A stretch of DNA of 64,000 bases, taken from contig BCKC01000006.1 of the NCBI GenBank assembly GCA_001600455.1, forward strand, positions 2,108,001 through 2,172,000, written 5' to 3'. A program made the translations under genes and the position numbers. The stretch's first letter is position 1. Every line of letters begins with the position of its first letter. A model generated the notes under the pieces. That model did no database searches, was not told where the DNA came from, and saw only the letters and a program-made list of their open reading frames with translations. Shown in pieces: positions 24,875-38,187 of this stretch. The stretch comes from Endocalyx cinctus. Taxonomy: Eukaryota; Ascomycota; Sordariomycetes; Amphisphaeriales; Apiosporaceae.

Positions 24875-24894
24875 ACCCCCCCCCCCCCCCCCCC
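24829..24894. repeat. Poly-C tract (43 C, interruption, 19 C)
   Basis: An uninterrupted run of 43 C (24829-24871) is followed by TCCA and 19 further C (24876-24894). On the minus strand this is a long G run that could form G-quadruplexes. Exact length is uncertain because sequencing of such runs is unreliable. Confidence 0.85.
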
Positions 24895-26383
24895 ATACTA
24901 CTCAACACCCCACCCTGAACATTCAAAGTATGAGACATCACCAACCAATTTAATTTATTCTATCGTGACCTTTTATTTTTTCTATTTTTTTATTGAGTTG
25001 TTTCGTTACTTTATTGATTGATCATTGGTTGCACGCTAGAAACCATTATTTCCCCCCTTGCTCTTTTTTGACACTCGGCCCGGTATCTTTTGTTACTTGC
25101 GCCAACTAGAGTAGTCCATCGTGGGTTTCTATATACTCATCGAGAAATAACAGCAGATACAGAAGTCACCTGCCTAGGATAGGTCAGCGTTGGCGACAGA
25201 AAAGCCAATCCCCATTATTCCTATTATTATTTTTATATACATATTTTTTCCCGTTTCGGTCAGACGTTACAACAACAATTTAGGGCCTAGGCTCGCTTCA
25301 ATCCTTATTCTTTCCCGATAGAGCGGTTACCATCCCCAGCCAGAGCAATTTACTACTAGAGCCATCGTATTGTTCTCGTTTAACTCACATTGCTATCGTT
25401 GCTTGTTGGTTTCTTTTATTCCATTGTTGGGATAGAATAAACCTTGTAAGGCTTGGGAAGGCAACCTATATCATACATACCCGTAGCTGCAGAGATACAG
25501 TTAACCAGGGGTATTTCAATACTACACACCCACTTGCACGACAACCGCAACCATACTCTACAACGTGCTTTTTCAACCCATTTTTTTTTTTCATTGTTAG
25601 TCTTAGGAAAACGAAGACCCATCTCAATATTGCGCTACCCGCATTAACGCTCATTATTCCCGAACGCAACCACTAGCCCGGCCGCACCCCCTTCTTCCTC
25701 TGTATACCATAGGAGACAAGAAGGGATCTCTACCCAAGGGCCGGTCATTGGCTCTTTTTTTCGGCCCAGTGTTTCTCGTTGTTTGCTAACGGCTTCTGTT
25801 GCTGTAACCTTACGAAGATACTCTGGCATTTCCCGTGTCTACTTTCACGCTTAAGACCCGGCTAGTTACTATTCTAGGCTATTACATTACCAGATCCAAC
25901 CATCAGGTCGCATTTTTCAGTCTTGAATTGGAACAGATAGAACCGGCAGGTTTCATTTCTGCCGCATACAGACTTTTACCGCTTATACGAGCCCTGACGC
26001 GGCCTTGGGTGTGTGTGTGGGAGACCTAAACGTTGTTCCTGTTGCTTCTTTTTTTTTCTTCTTTTTTACCTTAAACAAGCCCTATCCTAACTTTTACCCT
26101 TGTCCGTATCGGCCTGAATCCATCCTCCAATTACCTTACCGTTTTTACTACTTTTCGCATAAATCTTTTTGTTTTAGAAATTGGAGGTGTGGTATTATGG
26201 CGAAGGTTACTTGAAAGGATCATAATAAAACAACTTAAAAGATATTATTGATCAGCCTCTCGTTTAAGGACTTATCCGCGGTTTCTGTCCCATCCATGAC
26301 TTAAGATATATCTATCCCACATTCTCTACCTTATCCTACCTCCCCTCCTTCCAGAACGCGAAGAGAAGAGACAACACCGTGTC

Positions 26384-28325
26384 ATGAAGCCACTCACTTC
26401 TGCCATGACAGCATTAAGATCATCGTTATTAGCGGCCATCAAGTCCTTCCTCCGGGGCAAGTCGTTCCTTCAGGCTCTATTCGCCTTTTGGATCAGCCCC
26501 AAGGCGCTGAAGAACCACCATGAGCATGGCGACCGTGCAAATACCGGCCGGGACTTACCAGCTTTGAGAAACATCCATAATTTTCTGAAGGAGGCGGAGG
26601 CGTTACTGCTGGGACCCGTCGCCGAGGACGAGCTGAGAAGATTCTCCTCGGGTCTCAAGGCCCAGTTCCGAGAAAGACTGCTCGCGCATCCGGAATGCAT
26701 GCTACCTTCCTTCAACCACATCCTCCCCGCCGGCAGCGAGAAGGGCCAGTACCTCGCGCTCGACGTCGGGGGATCGACCCTCAGAGTAGCCCTGGTGGAG
26801 CTCAGAGGCCGGGACGCCAGCGGCCGGGAAAGCGAAATCGTGCAGATGATGTCGTTCAAGATCACGCCCGACGTCAAGGCTCTCGAGGGTACCGCGTTTT
26901 TCGACTGGATGGCCTCCCGGATCTGCGAGGTCATCCGTAAGAACGGCAATGGCACGATATACCAAAATAACTCTGAGCAACCGATACCAATCGGCTTAGC
27001 GTGGAGTTTCCCCGTAGAGTAAGCCCCTTTCATTTCCTTTTACCTTCGTCACATAAAATTCACTCGATAACACACTGCCCCTTTCCCCTTAACTGGAAAA
27101 AGAGAAGAAAAAAAGATCTTTTCGGCTAACAATCATCACTCGAAAAATAGGCAAATATCGATGGGCGGCGGACTCCTCCTCAGCATGGGTAAAGGCTTCC
27201 TCGCGACGCAGGGCCTCGTGGGCCAAGACCTAGGCTCGATCCTCGGCGCGGCGTGCTCGCGGCATGGGTTATCGGTCTCCCTCGAAGCGCTGATCAACGA
27301 CAGCACGGCGACGCTCCTGTCGCAGGCCTACATCCACTCGGAGACCCGATTCGGGCTCATCCTCGGGACGGGTACCAACATCGCCGTGCACCTACCCGTG
27401 TCGGCTCTCGGGCGGGCCAAGTACGGCGGCCGGCCGCAGAGCTGGTTCGACGAGGCCAGCCACGTCATCGTCAACACCGAGCTCGGCATGTTCGGGTACG
27501 GCGAGGACGCTTTACCCCTCACCCGCTGGGACGGCTTACTCAGGAAGGCCCATCCCAGACCGGACTTCCAGCCCCTCGAGCACCTCCTCAGCGGCTTCTA
27601 CCTCGGCGAGATCTGCCGCTACGCGATCATCGAGGCGGTCGAGACGGCGGGTCTGTTCGGCGGCCGGTTGCCGCCTTCTTTGGCGGTTCCGTATTCGCTG
27701 GATACTGAGTTATTGTCGAGAATCGAAGCGTAAGTTCTTTTTTTTTTTTTTTTTTTGTCTCAAACCACCTCCTCTTATCTAATACAAATAAAAATACAAT
27801 AAAAAAAACGCTAACACTTTTTTTTTTTCGTGTAACAGATCAACCGACCCAGAAAAGGCCCTCGCCAATTTCTCGACGGCCCACCCTCCTTCTCCGGGCG
27901 CGCCGATAATAACTACGTCGGACGTGGCCGCGATCCGCACCCTCGCATCGTTTATATCCCGACGATCCGCCGCGCTCCTCGCCGCTTCCGTCTTCTCCCT
28001 CTGGCAGCTGCGGAGGGAGACGGAGGCCGAATACGTCTCGACGACGACGACCGAAGAGCACGCCTCCACGCTCGTGACCGAGACCGAGGCCGAGCGCTCT
28101 ATGCGTCGGACCAAGGTCGCTTTTAACGGCTCCGTCATCGAGCATTACCCTTCGTACCGCTCCAACTGCCAGGCTTACATCGACCTGCTCGTCTCTTCCG
28201 ACTTGTCGACAGATGGTGACGATGAAGAAGAAGAAAAGGAATCGGTTCTTTTGGTTCCTGCTCTCGAGAGCTCTATCCTCGGAGCTGCCGTCGCTCTCGG
28301 CTGTGCCGTTGGTTCCTCCGAGTGA
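26384..28325 (+). CDS. hxk3: Hexokinase-family GlcNAc kinase
   Basis: This kinase is expected to phosphorylate GlcNAc to GlcNAc-6-phosphate with ATP, the first step of the pathway. Exons 26384-27018, 27151-27729 and 27839-28325 join to 566 residues. Hexokinase signatures are in order: phosphate-1 loop LALDVGGSTLRV (about 123-134), sugar-binding region IGLAWSFPVEQ (about 202-213), LINDSTATL with the catalytic Asp (about 262), GLILGTGTN and NTELGMFGY. The motifs differ from glycolytic hexokinases (GGSTLRV instead of GGTNFRV, NDST instead of NDTV), as in the fungal hexokinase-like proteins assigned to GlcNAc. The last exon is rich in Ser, Thr and acidic residues but ends with a hydrophobic SILGAAVALG helix typical of hexokinase C-termini. 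The gene is divergent from the deaminase. Substrate is inferred from cluster context. Confidence 0.92.
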
Positions 28326-29534
28326 TTCTTTTTCTCTCCCCCGCATCGTTCACCTTTCTTATACGGAAAGATTATATACATATATACATACATATACACA
28401 TCATACACATACATATAACCGTCGTTTCAACATCCCCTCTCCCCAATTCTACCAACCATAAAATTATGAGAAAAATATAAGAGAAAAAAAAAGTTAACCC
28501 TTTTTCGGACCTTTGTTATTTTTTTTTTTTTCTTCATTAATAATACTTTCCCCCCACGATAACTGAATTGCATTTTCATTCGGTTCGAAATCTTTATTAT
28601 TATTTCTTTTTTTTATTAAATCGGGTATCAAGGAAGAAATGGAAGGGTTTATGGAATAATAATATATCAATCAATCAATCAATCATAGTTTTCGCATCGA
28701 CGGCGACCGCGATTGGGCTCTTTGGGATGGAAGCGGGAGGGCATATTCATATTTTGGTTTTTTTTTATCTTCAATTTCATGGCAAGGCGTTTTTTTTTTT
28801 TTTTTTTTTTTTTTTGGGAATGAATATATTTTATTTATAAATAAGTACTTTTTATGTAGAAAGGGTATTTTGTTTTGTCGCATGCAGCATCGCGAAACAA
28901 AATAAAGCTCGTTCAATCTACTGTAATTTGACGTATTATGCGATTTTCGTCATAGACATAAACTGAAAAGAACTTTTGTTATGAATGTTAAGATTTTATT
29001 TTTTTAAAAAGCCGATTATCTATGTGGTTTCTACGAATCGGTCCCCGAATCTGTCTGTCTGTCTCCCTCCATTTGTATCAAGGTAAGATAAGCTTGAATA
29101 CTATGGAAGATATAAAGAAAAATTCAACGCGAGGGGGGGAATACAAAAACAAGATAAATCCAGTAATATACAACCGCATTCAGAAGATATTCCAGATCAT
29201 CTGACCAGACCAAACGCCGTAATGGATCCCATGCCTTCCCTCATCAAATATCAAATAAAACAAGAACCGCCCTGGCTGGCCTTTACTACTCAATTTTCAT
29301 CTATCCGTCAGTCACCGCGTAATATTGATTTTCAGAATGCAATGATCGAACGCATTATTCCGCAGAGAAGTATCGCTTAGATTTGCTGCGGATTTGTTGT
29401 GCTTTGATTTCCTGCGGTATGGCGATGTGGTGCACTATATGAGGACGATACATCGTGTCCACAAGGGGGGTCCTAAGTGTTGTTAGCATTTGATATATAA
29501 CATCTATGAAACAAAGGCTGGAAATAGAAAAGTC
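28326..29534. other. Convergent 3' flanks of kinase and RON1 genes
   Basis: This stretch is AT-rich and holds several T runs of 10 to 20 bases (near 28516, 28791) and short ATCA repeats near 28670. No gene is seen. It probably contains both 3' ends. Confidence 0.6.
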
Positions 29535-31180
29535 CTACCAATCGTCTACGCTAAGCGGGAAGTATTCGTATAATTCTTCCTCCTCTTCTGGGGGACTACC
29601 GCCCATTATTGGGCCGGACATTGATCGCTGCAGAAGTGGGCTTTGTAGCGAATCGCTGTTAGAACGATTGTTGGGGCTACGCTCATCCTCTGAAAGAGAT
29701 AGGTTTATGGGCCCTGATATGACAGAAGACGAATTTTTCACATGATGGCTCATGCTTCCACTCTTGCCGGCCATCGTCTCCTTGCTCCAAGCCGGCACCG
29801 GTGGCCGGTTTAAATTAGGGGATAATGCCATTCTCTTCGCAGGATGTGCTTGCGTGTTGTTCTGGCCGCTGGGCGACGTCGCGCTGGCCGCGGCCGCCCA
29901 ATCATTTGCCCTTCCCACGGAAGGGGTTGGGTTATTATTACCCGTTGATGAATACTGACCTAGACTTTGCGAAGACTCGGCTCGCTCCGTTTTAAGGTTA
30001 GGTGTGGGAGCAGCGCTCGCGTCGCTGTGAGTGCGAGCCCTTTCCATGTTACCTGGTACCTTTTTGTCACCTGTGAGAGGAACATCTTTCCTGCTGTCAA
30101 AATTCCTCGGGCTTCGTCCACGTACGATCACCGGACCACTTGAGACGTCGGCGATTTTCATAAACTCGCCACTCGCCTTCATCTTTCCCAACAAGCTGAT
30201 CTGAACGACGTAATGTTGTTGCAATCCTTTCCGCCGCCCATTGTTCGCCGTGGCGCTCTTGAACTGTAATCGCTTCCACGAAACAGGCAGCGTGACCCGA
30301 TGGCCATCTACTTCTTGACCACCAGCAAGGTCGAGAAGGACTTTGGGAGGAGCGCCCGCAACTTTTGTTTCTTGTCCTTCGCCCAGCGCGGGGTTGCTAC
30401 TCTTCCACGGTATTGATATGATTTCGGTAGCTTTTCCCTCAATACTTTCGATGGCAGATATGGAGGCGTAAAATTCTACTACAGGAATCGCACGCCCTTG
30501 TTCGTTCAACACCTGCGAACAGTGTCGCGGCATGGTAATTTGACCCGAGCACTGCCATAAATTCCGGCGATAGCACGTTAATTCTAACGGTCGATCTCGA
30601 GTCTCTCCGCCAAATACATCTTCGGCGACGAAGAACATGCCGTATAGTTCTGCTGACATGTTCAATTCGGAATAAGCGCCAAGGCTATCATCCCAAGGAG
30701 TAGCTTTAATGGTAGTTATGGAAAACCCGAGCAGCTTGTCATCGGGCTGCTGGGGCGAAGAAGTTTCATCGTGAAAATCTTCCGGGTTCGGCGCGGCTTC
30801 GTAAGGTCTAGAATAATTAAAGGGATCTTCGAAAGTGGTAGAGAAGTTTTCGAAATCGTAAGAGGGCGTGAACGGTAAAGGGGGTAATCCACCGTTAACA
30901 ACTTCCCTACTCCAAATATTAGTGTCTTAGATATGAAAGGGCTATGCCAGAGAAAGGGAAAAAGCCATGCGGCGCATATTCAGAGTTACTGTTGGAGATG
31001 GGATGATGCGCGATGAAGAAATAGGGATGGGGATGTCTATGATCAAGCCACTTACAACATAGATTCGTCAAAGTTTAGATCCGGTTCAAAAACGTTGATA
31101 CCGAGACCTCCTGACATAGCACCGTTTACGCCCATAGATTCACCATGGCCAGAGACCGGCATGGAATTGAATGTAGACAT
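29535..31180 (-). CDS. ron1: Ndt80-like regulator of GlcNAc catabolism (RON1)
   Basis: Two exons, 31180-31056 and 30906-29535, join to 498 residues. The middle part (about 100-310) reads as an NDT80/PhoG-like DNA-binding domain. It includes SAELYGMFFVAED, a CYRRNLWQCSG segment and the closing GPVIVRGRSPRNFD. The region after it is Ser/Pro/Asn-rich and probably disordered, with a short acidic EEEEELYEYFPL end that could activate transcription. The position within the GlcNAc gene set matches the known fungal arrangement in which RON1 controls the pathway. The first exon starts at an ATG just before a 149-nt intron. An additional upstream exon cannot be excluded, because the frame remains open for some 16 codons before it. 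Confidence 0.9.
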
Positions 31181-33294
31181 CGCATCGTAGGGGCTAATGC
31201 CCCTGTGGCGACTGATTTGCCGAACTACTCAAATATCTCTTATAGAAACGAGACCGCCTTTTCCTCTACAGCTCTCTATACTTCTATGTTTGTGTCAGAT
31301 TTCGACGACAGACTTAATTATCGATTCTCTCACGTTTGCGACGAAGGGCGGTTCAAATAAAGAAGAAGAAAAACGAGGATAATTAGAATCAATTTAGGTA
31401 GGTAGTTGATAATGATGGGGATGTGGAGGTCTAATTGCGGACACGCTTATTAGTTTGTAATAATAGAAGTAATAGCGGTTAGCCTTTCTAAGTTATTAGA
31501 CAATGGTAGGCTGAAAGCCTCACGGAAGCGATGCCGGATGTTTAACGGTTTTATCAATGAAACTTATTAAGAAATAGTGACGGAATAATTGATGATTGAA
31601 AGTTCGGAATGTTAAAACCATCTGCAACGCTATGATAGAGTTATAAATTCTATAATACGTATAGATCTGAAAGTGAGGTAGGGCTGGTTGACGTGGTAAT
31701 CAATTAATCAATCAATCAATCAATCAATCTCTCTATTAAGGAGGAGTGGAGTTGAGTTGAATGGCAGAAGTAGCGGGCTGATCGGGGTAAAAGTAGCCTG
31801 TAAAAGTGCAGAGTACGGAGTATATCCATATACATACCTAGCATACCTACCTAGGTACTTAGGAAGCCCCCCTACTTAGGTACATACATGCTACGGTAGG
31901 GCCTAATCCATGGATACTACGACAAAAAAGAAAAGTGGAGTTCCTGTTCAGTGACCAATCTTTTCTATCACATCTCTCGAAGAGGCGCTACGATACTATC
32001 TACAGAGGTAATCTACAGAGGTAAGTGGTTCTGTGATATTTTTGATTCCAAGTACTTTAAGTACCTAGTAAAGTATATATAGAGTGTGGCTGGCAAGTTA
32101 CAGCCAACCGGCGATGTGGTAATTGATCCGTAGATCAAAGTCATCATCGGCAGTGCAGTAAGTCAATATGTAATGCGAGGTCGTCTTTTTCTATCTTTGA
32201 AGTAGTAATATGATCTGCTACTATACAATCTCAAGTGAAAGAAGCAAGAAAAAAGAATAAAATACTCCTTAAGATCCCTGGAGGTTTCATTCGAAACTTT
32301 TTCTTCTTCGTCTGAACAGTTTGACAGGATTTAAGGGGTGGGAAAGGTAGGGGTGGGATATCTCGGTATCTTGCCTGCTTGCTTGGTATGTATTGAGTAG
32401 TATTGCGTTCTTGGGGTCGGCGTATGTACCATGTATATCTACTCACAGATAACCCTCCATCCACCTACTTAAGAACAATATTTTTTCTTCTATGGTGGGG
32501 GTTTGATGGAATCTAATACTATACTATGTACACTAAATAACGATACCCTCAAATAATTATCTCTGGGGTATGCAAGCACAACCGAGAAGGGCGGCCAGAC
32601 GGGTTGGATGGTTATACAGCTATCTACAAGCAACACAGGATACCATCATGGTCTTCCCTGTCCCATCTTTACAGAACCCCTACCTAATTTTGGGGTAAAG
32701 TCGACGGGGATTCGCTATAGCTCGAACAACTCACCCGATTTATCGACAAACTGTTACCTTCTGACGTTCATTTAGGTAGTTGAACTAGGTCCTTCGGTGC
32801 TTCTCTGCATATCGAATTTCACCGTCCTGGCGCATTCTCCTCTATCGCCTGCCTGTTTCCGTCCGAGACTCCGAGCCTCCTTTTCAACAATCCAGTTCGA
32901 CATTTCATTGACGTGATGTAAGAATATACACTCAAAGTTTGCGATGTAATCAGGGTTGACGTATACGACGTAATACAGTTGCAGATTTTTATTTTCTATT
33001 TTCAGTCACTCAGGTGGAGAAGCGGAAACTATATTGTTCCGTTTCAACGAGCCGAGGAACTCTTTAAAGTCTGTAAAGTCTCTTCAATTGTATGATGCAT
33101 TTGATTGGTAAAGATGTGACAAATCATTGCACAGAACCATAACGCCGAGAGGCTTGCTGACAATGACCATAAGGGATATGAATAAAAGCGGTAAAAGAAC
33201 TTCAGCACCCATGCTGCCATGTAAACTGACCCTATTAAACTGACCTACCAGCCTACTTAAAAGATGTTTCCAATCTGAAGCGAAGATGAAAATT
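31181..33294. other. RON1 upstream region and NAG3 downstream region
   Basis: About 2.1 kb holds no supported gene. It contains an ATCA microsatellite near 31700-31725, the word TACGGAGTA (31814-31822) followed by the palindrome TACCTAGGTA (31848-31857), and further TACCT/AGGTA variants nearby. Confidence 0.6.
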
Positions 33295-36200
33295 TTATTT
33301 GAGTTCGGCCGATTCAGCCCACTAAAAATATTATGTTAGCATTTGATAAAAATTGAACATTAAGCAAGATCTTACATGTTCAGGTGAGCTTGCAACCTCG
33401 TCAAAGGTCTGTTGTATTTCGAAGCCCATCGCGGTGAATAGTGCGCGGGTGTCGTCGAGGATCTGGAATATTAAATCGGTTAGGTTCTCAGTCGGAATTG
33501 CAAGATATGAAAGAAAAGGAGAGAAAAAAAGAGAGAGAAAAAAAAGATAGAAAGAGATAGTGGAAATAGTTGCTTCACTTACCCAACTCAGCACACACTT
33601 TGCCGACTTTTGTGATTTGTTCTGACGAATACCCATGAATACCAATCCTTGTAACCATAAAGTAGACTGCGTGTTTGAAGGCACAATTGGGGCAAGAATC
33701 CCGCCGACTTTATCGCTTCCATTAGGGTGAAGGACGGGAATGTATGTAGATATCTGGCTCGTAGCACCGCAGATGATAACCGTGCCTATAATATTATCCA
33801 CCGAGCTCTTCGCCCGTACAATCCCGCAATCCTTATCTTGGAGAGCGAATTTGTACAGCTCAACCACCTCAGGCCCGGCGTGGGTTCCGACTAGGCTCAA
33901 TACCGACTGGGCGTTGTCGAGTCCTTGGATCAGGTCGAAGCTGATGTTGGCCCGTTGAATACTTTGCGAAAGCCCTTCCGGTGGCGTCCAGGCTCCGAGG
34001 TTCTCGATAACCATGTTTGTGAGTCTTTTCGGGAACTGCGTATCCCAGCCTACGTTGTCGAACCAGCTCTTACTGCTCCCACTCTCGTCCACGGGAACTC
34101 CCGGGAATACGCCCGGAAATGTGAGTCCGAGTTGAAGTTTATTCAGGCCTTGCTTTCCGAGTAAGGCCCGCATGGCGCGACGATGCAGCGATCTCCCGAC
34201 CGAGACGTTTCGTTTGGAGGGATCGACGAAGATAGCACCGATGATCCCTACGCCATTTACTAAATATGTAGCAACAAAACCGTAAAGTGCCTTTGTGCTA
34301 CTATTCCGGACAACAAAATGAGCCTCTTCGATATGGGGGTTGAAGAGCTCAAATGAATGTGCAGTGGCATGAAGATACGGCATGTTTGGCGTGCTTGATC
34401 GGGCCAGTGTTTTCAGTAGCTCGTTCAAACCAGAACCGTCTCGTTCACGATCATAGTCCTCAACGAGCCAATGCTGCCTTGTCTTCGACACTTTCTTGCT
34501 CTTCCTTAAAGTTCCCGGCATAGAGCCCTGGGGAACGAACTCCCCGCATAAAGCTCGTGAGAGCGAGGCCATAGCCGTCTCCGTAAAATCATATGTGCAT
34601 ACGTAGGTTCCAATCGTTTTATCCATGGCGAAATCATATGGGGAACTAACCGCTACCACGATAAGCGACTTCTTCTGTCCAGTTCCCCGGAGCATGTGGC
34701 ACATCATAGCTACGTGCTTAGTAAAGCCCGCCTGATATCCATTTCGATTAGCATCAGCAGTAACTATAATTATTGCGGATGCTCTGTTGATGAGATTTTC
34801 ATGCACTAACTATAGGTCAGTATGGCTGTACGATTATAAAGGAAGTATTATTCATAACTCACCAGGTCTTAAACCATTTGCAGTATATGATGTGTGAAGA
34901 AGTTTCCCGTTGCGGAGTCGGGCTATGGATTTGCCTAGCTCACGAAAGACACCTTCTCCGCTCATTATGGTACCTCGTTCTTGGTGAGCCCAGCTTTCAT
35001 GCAGCGAACTTGCTTTCGCGTTGGTCTTTTCCAACAAGCTCCGAGTAGCTGCCGAAGCTGGAAGCGGTTTAACTAGTGGAGTTAGCAGTAAGAGCTCTTC
35101 TTCTTGAAGTAAACTTTTCGAGAATGGAAGCAAATTATCTTTATCGCGAACGACGGTAACAGATTGGTCATATGCCTTTTTGGATAATGCGAGGTGCGAG
35201 GGGTGGATTTTGGACAGCAAAGATAGTCCAGGGGGGTTCAAAGCCTTTTGCCAGGATGTGCAAGCTTTCTTCATCTTCAATACTCTCCTTAAAGACGTGT
35301 AGACTCGCTCCTTTGAAATGATACCGTTCTCGATACCAAGTTGTAACCCAGATATGGCTTCCAACTGTACGTCGTGTGCTCTACACAGGAGAACCAAGTC
35401 ATTCCCAGCCTCTACGGCCATGACGGTACCTCCCTTGACACCGTACTCCTGGATGAGGGACTGCATTTCAAGGCATTCAGATATAGCGACGCCTTTGAAA
35501 CCAAGTTCATTTCTTAACAGATCATCAACGACCTGATCCGAGAGGCAAGCATGCATAACATTCATACCGGCATTTTGGATGCCGCAACCACCCACGAACA
35601 TAGCGTCTAACTGTCCGGCAACAATGGCGTTTCGAAACGGCACGAGCGCACTAAGGCTGAGCTCTTCTAACGTCTGTGTTATGATAGGCATGTCCAGGCT
35701 AGATCCTAAAAAGTCCAGATTGCCATAGGATGGGAAATGCTTGCCGCAGGTTGCCACACCGGCATCTTTGAAGCCTCTCAAGGCGGCGTTACAATATTGG
35801 GAGGCTTCCTGGGGATCATCCCCGGTGGCCCGTACACCGAGGAGTTGATGCCGGGCATTGGTTAACACATCTAATACAGGGCCGAGTATGAGGTTCACGC
35901 CGCATGCGGAAACCTCGGTAGCGGTTGCTTTCGCTATATCGTATGCCATTTCTAGACTCCCCGCAGCCGCTACACCCATTGCACTGGGGAATTGACAGAT
36001 GTAGTCTTCGTCAAAAAGACTGTTAACTCCGCCATTCTCCTGATCGAGAGCTATGAGTAAGGGCTGGGGATGCCCGGCCTGGTGAGCTATTGTTTGAAGC
36101 TCTTGGACTAGAGCTGCCGTATGCTCAGCAGCTGTGGATATTCTCACGTCAGTACATGCCTTGATCCGTCATGTTGGAAAAGATTGTCAAGCAAACGTGG

Positions 36201-36553
36201 ATATTTATTGGCAAATGAAGTCAAGGAAGACTCTACATTTAAGATTCTTCACGGTTAGGATTATTGAGCCTAAGTGGTGATTCACTATTAGGTTTCTTAT
36301 CTGAGGCGTAACTTCAGTGCCATCCCATCCCATAATTAGCATTTGCCCAATGGCCCTGTTCAGCAACAGTTAGTCATGACTCGTTTTGCATAAGGGCAAC
36401 GCACGCAGGTGGCCCATTGACCGGTGATGTGATGAAAGATACTTTTTATGGAATTTACGGGATAGGGTATATCATATAGGGTTGGGACATCCGGTACACA
36501 TACCAATCAAGGTCCTGCCATAGCGGATCGAGGTCCCCATCAATTAAGGCCAT
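33295..36553 (-). CDS. nag3: GH3 N-acetylglucosaminidase-like protein fused to acetyltransferase-like domain
   Basis: Minus-strand exons 36553-36504, 36355-36237, 36131-34863, 34805-33583, 33462-33376 and 33321-33295 join to 924 residues. The N-terminal half is a NagZ-like GH3 barrel: GQMLIMGWDGTEV and HHLGSIILT at the start, then LDQENGGV, GKHFPSYGN and ISECLEM. The linker and second GH3-like part follow (about 350-540). The C-terminal half carries GNAT-type acetyltransferase-like segments such as GAIFVDPSKRNVSVGRSLHRRAM and, at the very end, LDDTRALFTAMGFE. No signal peptide is present. The usual NagZ nucleophile Asp (in SDDLxM) aligns with Glu in SECLEM, and no D-x-H dyad is seen after KHFP. 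The gene is divergent from the deacetylase and lies next to RON1. Exact reaction is uncertain. Confidence 0.93.
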
Positions 36554-38187
36554 TGTGGTAAAGACTTATGGTAAAATATATATATTTATCTCCACAAAGT
36601 GATTAAAGGAACGGTCAAGCCAAATGACGTCGCGTATTAAGAGGGTATAGTAAACAGATACGGGAACCAAAACGAGACGGACCAATGAGACGTGTACTTG
36701 GCCGAGATGAAAAATCAGAACTTAAGCAATATTGACTCAAACCCCCGTAGAAGAGAAATAGCGGGGAATTCAAATTAGGTGAAGCCAATTCATAATTAGA
36801 TCATATAACTTGCGGACGGCTGCATACGCGTGCTTGATTAAAATCTGAACCGGGAAGACGTTAAGGGCTGCCGTCGCCACTGAATAGAGGATTAAGCTAA
36901 GTAAGCTGACGGCGTATGCAACTAGAACGATATCTCATAACATATGCATATGTCAAGTTATATTTCGATCTTGAGGTTATCAAGTTACCCAGCTTTAGAA
37001 TAGGTCGTAGGATCGGTATAAAATATTCTATAATTGGTTGAAATGTACAGGAGTAGTGAACCGCTATTCTCTAATCTCAGTCCTATCTCGGTCTTTCGTT
37101 TATTCAGTGGCACAAGTACAGTACAGTAGTGTAGCATATAGTTGTATGCGTAAGGACAAGCTGATGTTGAAGTTGACAAGGTTTAATAAGCGAGAAAAGA
37201 AGTGGAGGCGTCATTAAGTTACAGCAGAGTGAATATCAATTCTGATGAGAATCCAATCCAACTCTACTAACCACGATACCACAATATGTAGACGCCCACT
37301 TCACATGCTGACAGGATGATGGGTCATGGTTCGCAACGTTACTTTCTTCGACGGAGCCTCACACACTTTACAATACTTATCCACCACACCTAATACACTA
37401 ATACACTACTACGTGATTTTTAACTTTGTATGTAAAATTTTCCAATGGATGGTAGTAATCAATCCCAGACAAAGCAAGGATTGGAGTTCGAGACTTGAAA
37501 AAAATCTAACGCCGAGAATTTTGATTGTATCAAATCAAAATCAAAATCGTCACTCCGATTAAGGAATGAGTAAGGAACGAAACTCTTATGTCTTATCCGT
37601 GTCTTACCAAAATTGCCTTCCGTCGAAAAACGATTCTAGCCAGTCCCTTACTTCACATGCTCAGCGAAGCGTGGGGAACTGGCACCGGTTCCCTTATCCG
37701 CCACCTACACGTACATTCCACCGTCGTTCGAGTGTCACAATCACAATCACAGAACACCGAACTTACGTTAACCATTACCCCACTAGGTTTAATTAGGTAG
37801 CAGAAATTTATCAAAGATCCCTACTATGTACAGCGATGAGATCTGAAGGTCTGTTAGTGATGCTATCGTAGCCTCCATACGTAATTTGAAAACGTGGGCC
37901 CCGGCTTCCCTCCGATCTCTCCGAAGTAAGTTTTGAGGAAGTCATCTGCGCCGCTAGTGATATCTTAAGTAGTGCACGAAGACACCAAACTGTTCCAAAG
38001 TTTATTTCTTTTGTTCCTCTGTATTTCATTCATGGAGATCAGAATAATATTATACGGGACAGCTGTCCTATTGCTCGACGATACTTAACCAACTATTATT
38101 ATCCCTATTATCATACTTCAATTATCATCAACCTATAACGCCGTTCACATATATCTTTTTATATCCCGCTGCTTCCGATTTATCATC
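36554..38187. other. Divergent promoter region between NAG3 and deacetylase
   Basis: About 1.6 kb separates the two start codons. Only short unsupported open frames are present. The region just before the deacetylase start is rich in pyrimidines and ATTATC-like words. I found no exact Ndt80-type site here. Confidence 0.55.

Larger units (their letters stand above)
23271..26383. other. Divergent promoter region between deaminase and GlcNAc kinase
   Basis: About 3.1 kb separates the start codons, and no supported gene lies in it. It holds an Ndt80-type site (24101-24109), a near match (23955-23963), one TACTCCGTA word (24657-24665) and an unusually long poly-C tract (24829-24894). The part nearest the kinase gene is pyrimidine-rich, which suits a long 5' leader. 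Confidence 0.6.

Noticed and set aside
24501..24953. 150-codon open frame with a proline run
   Set aside because: The proline run is only the translation of the poly-C tract, and the rest has no protein-like features.
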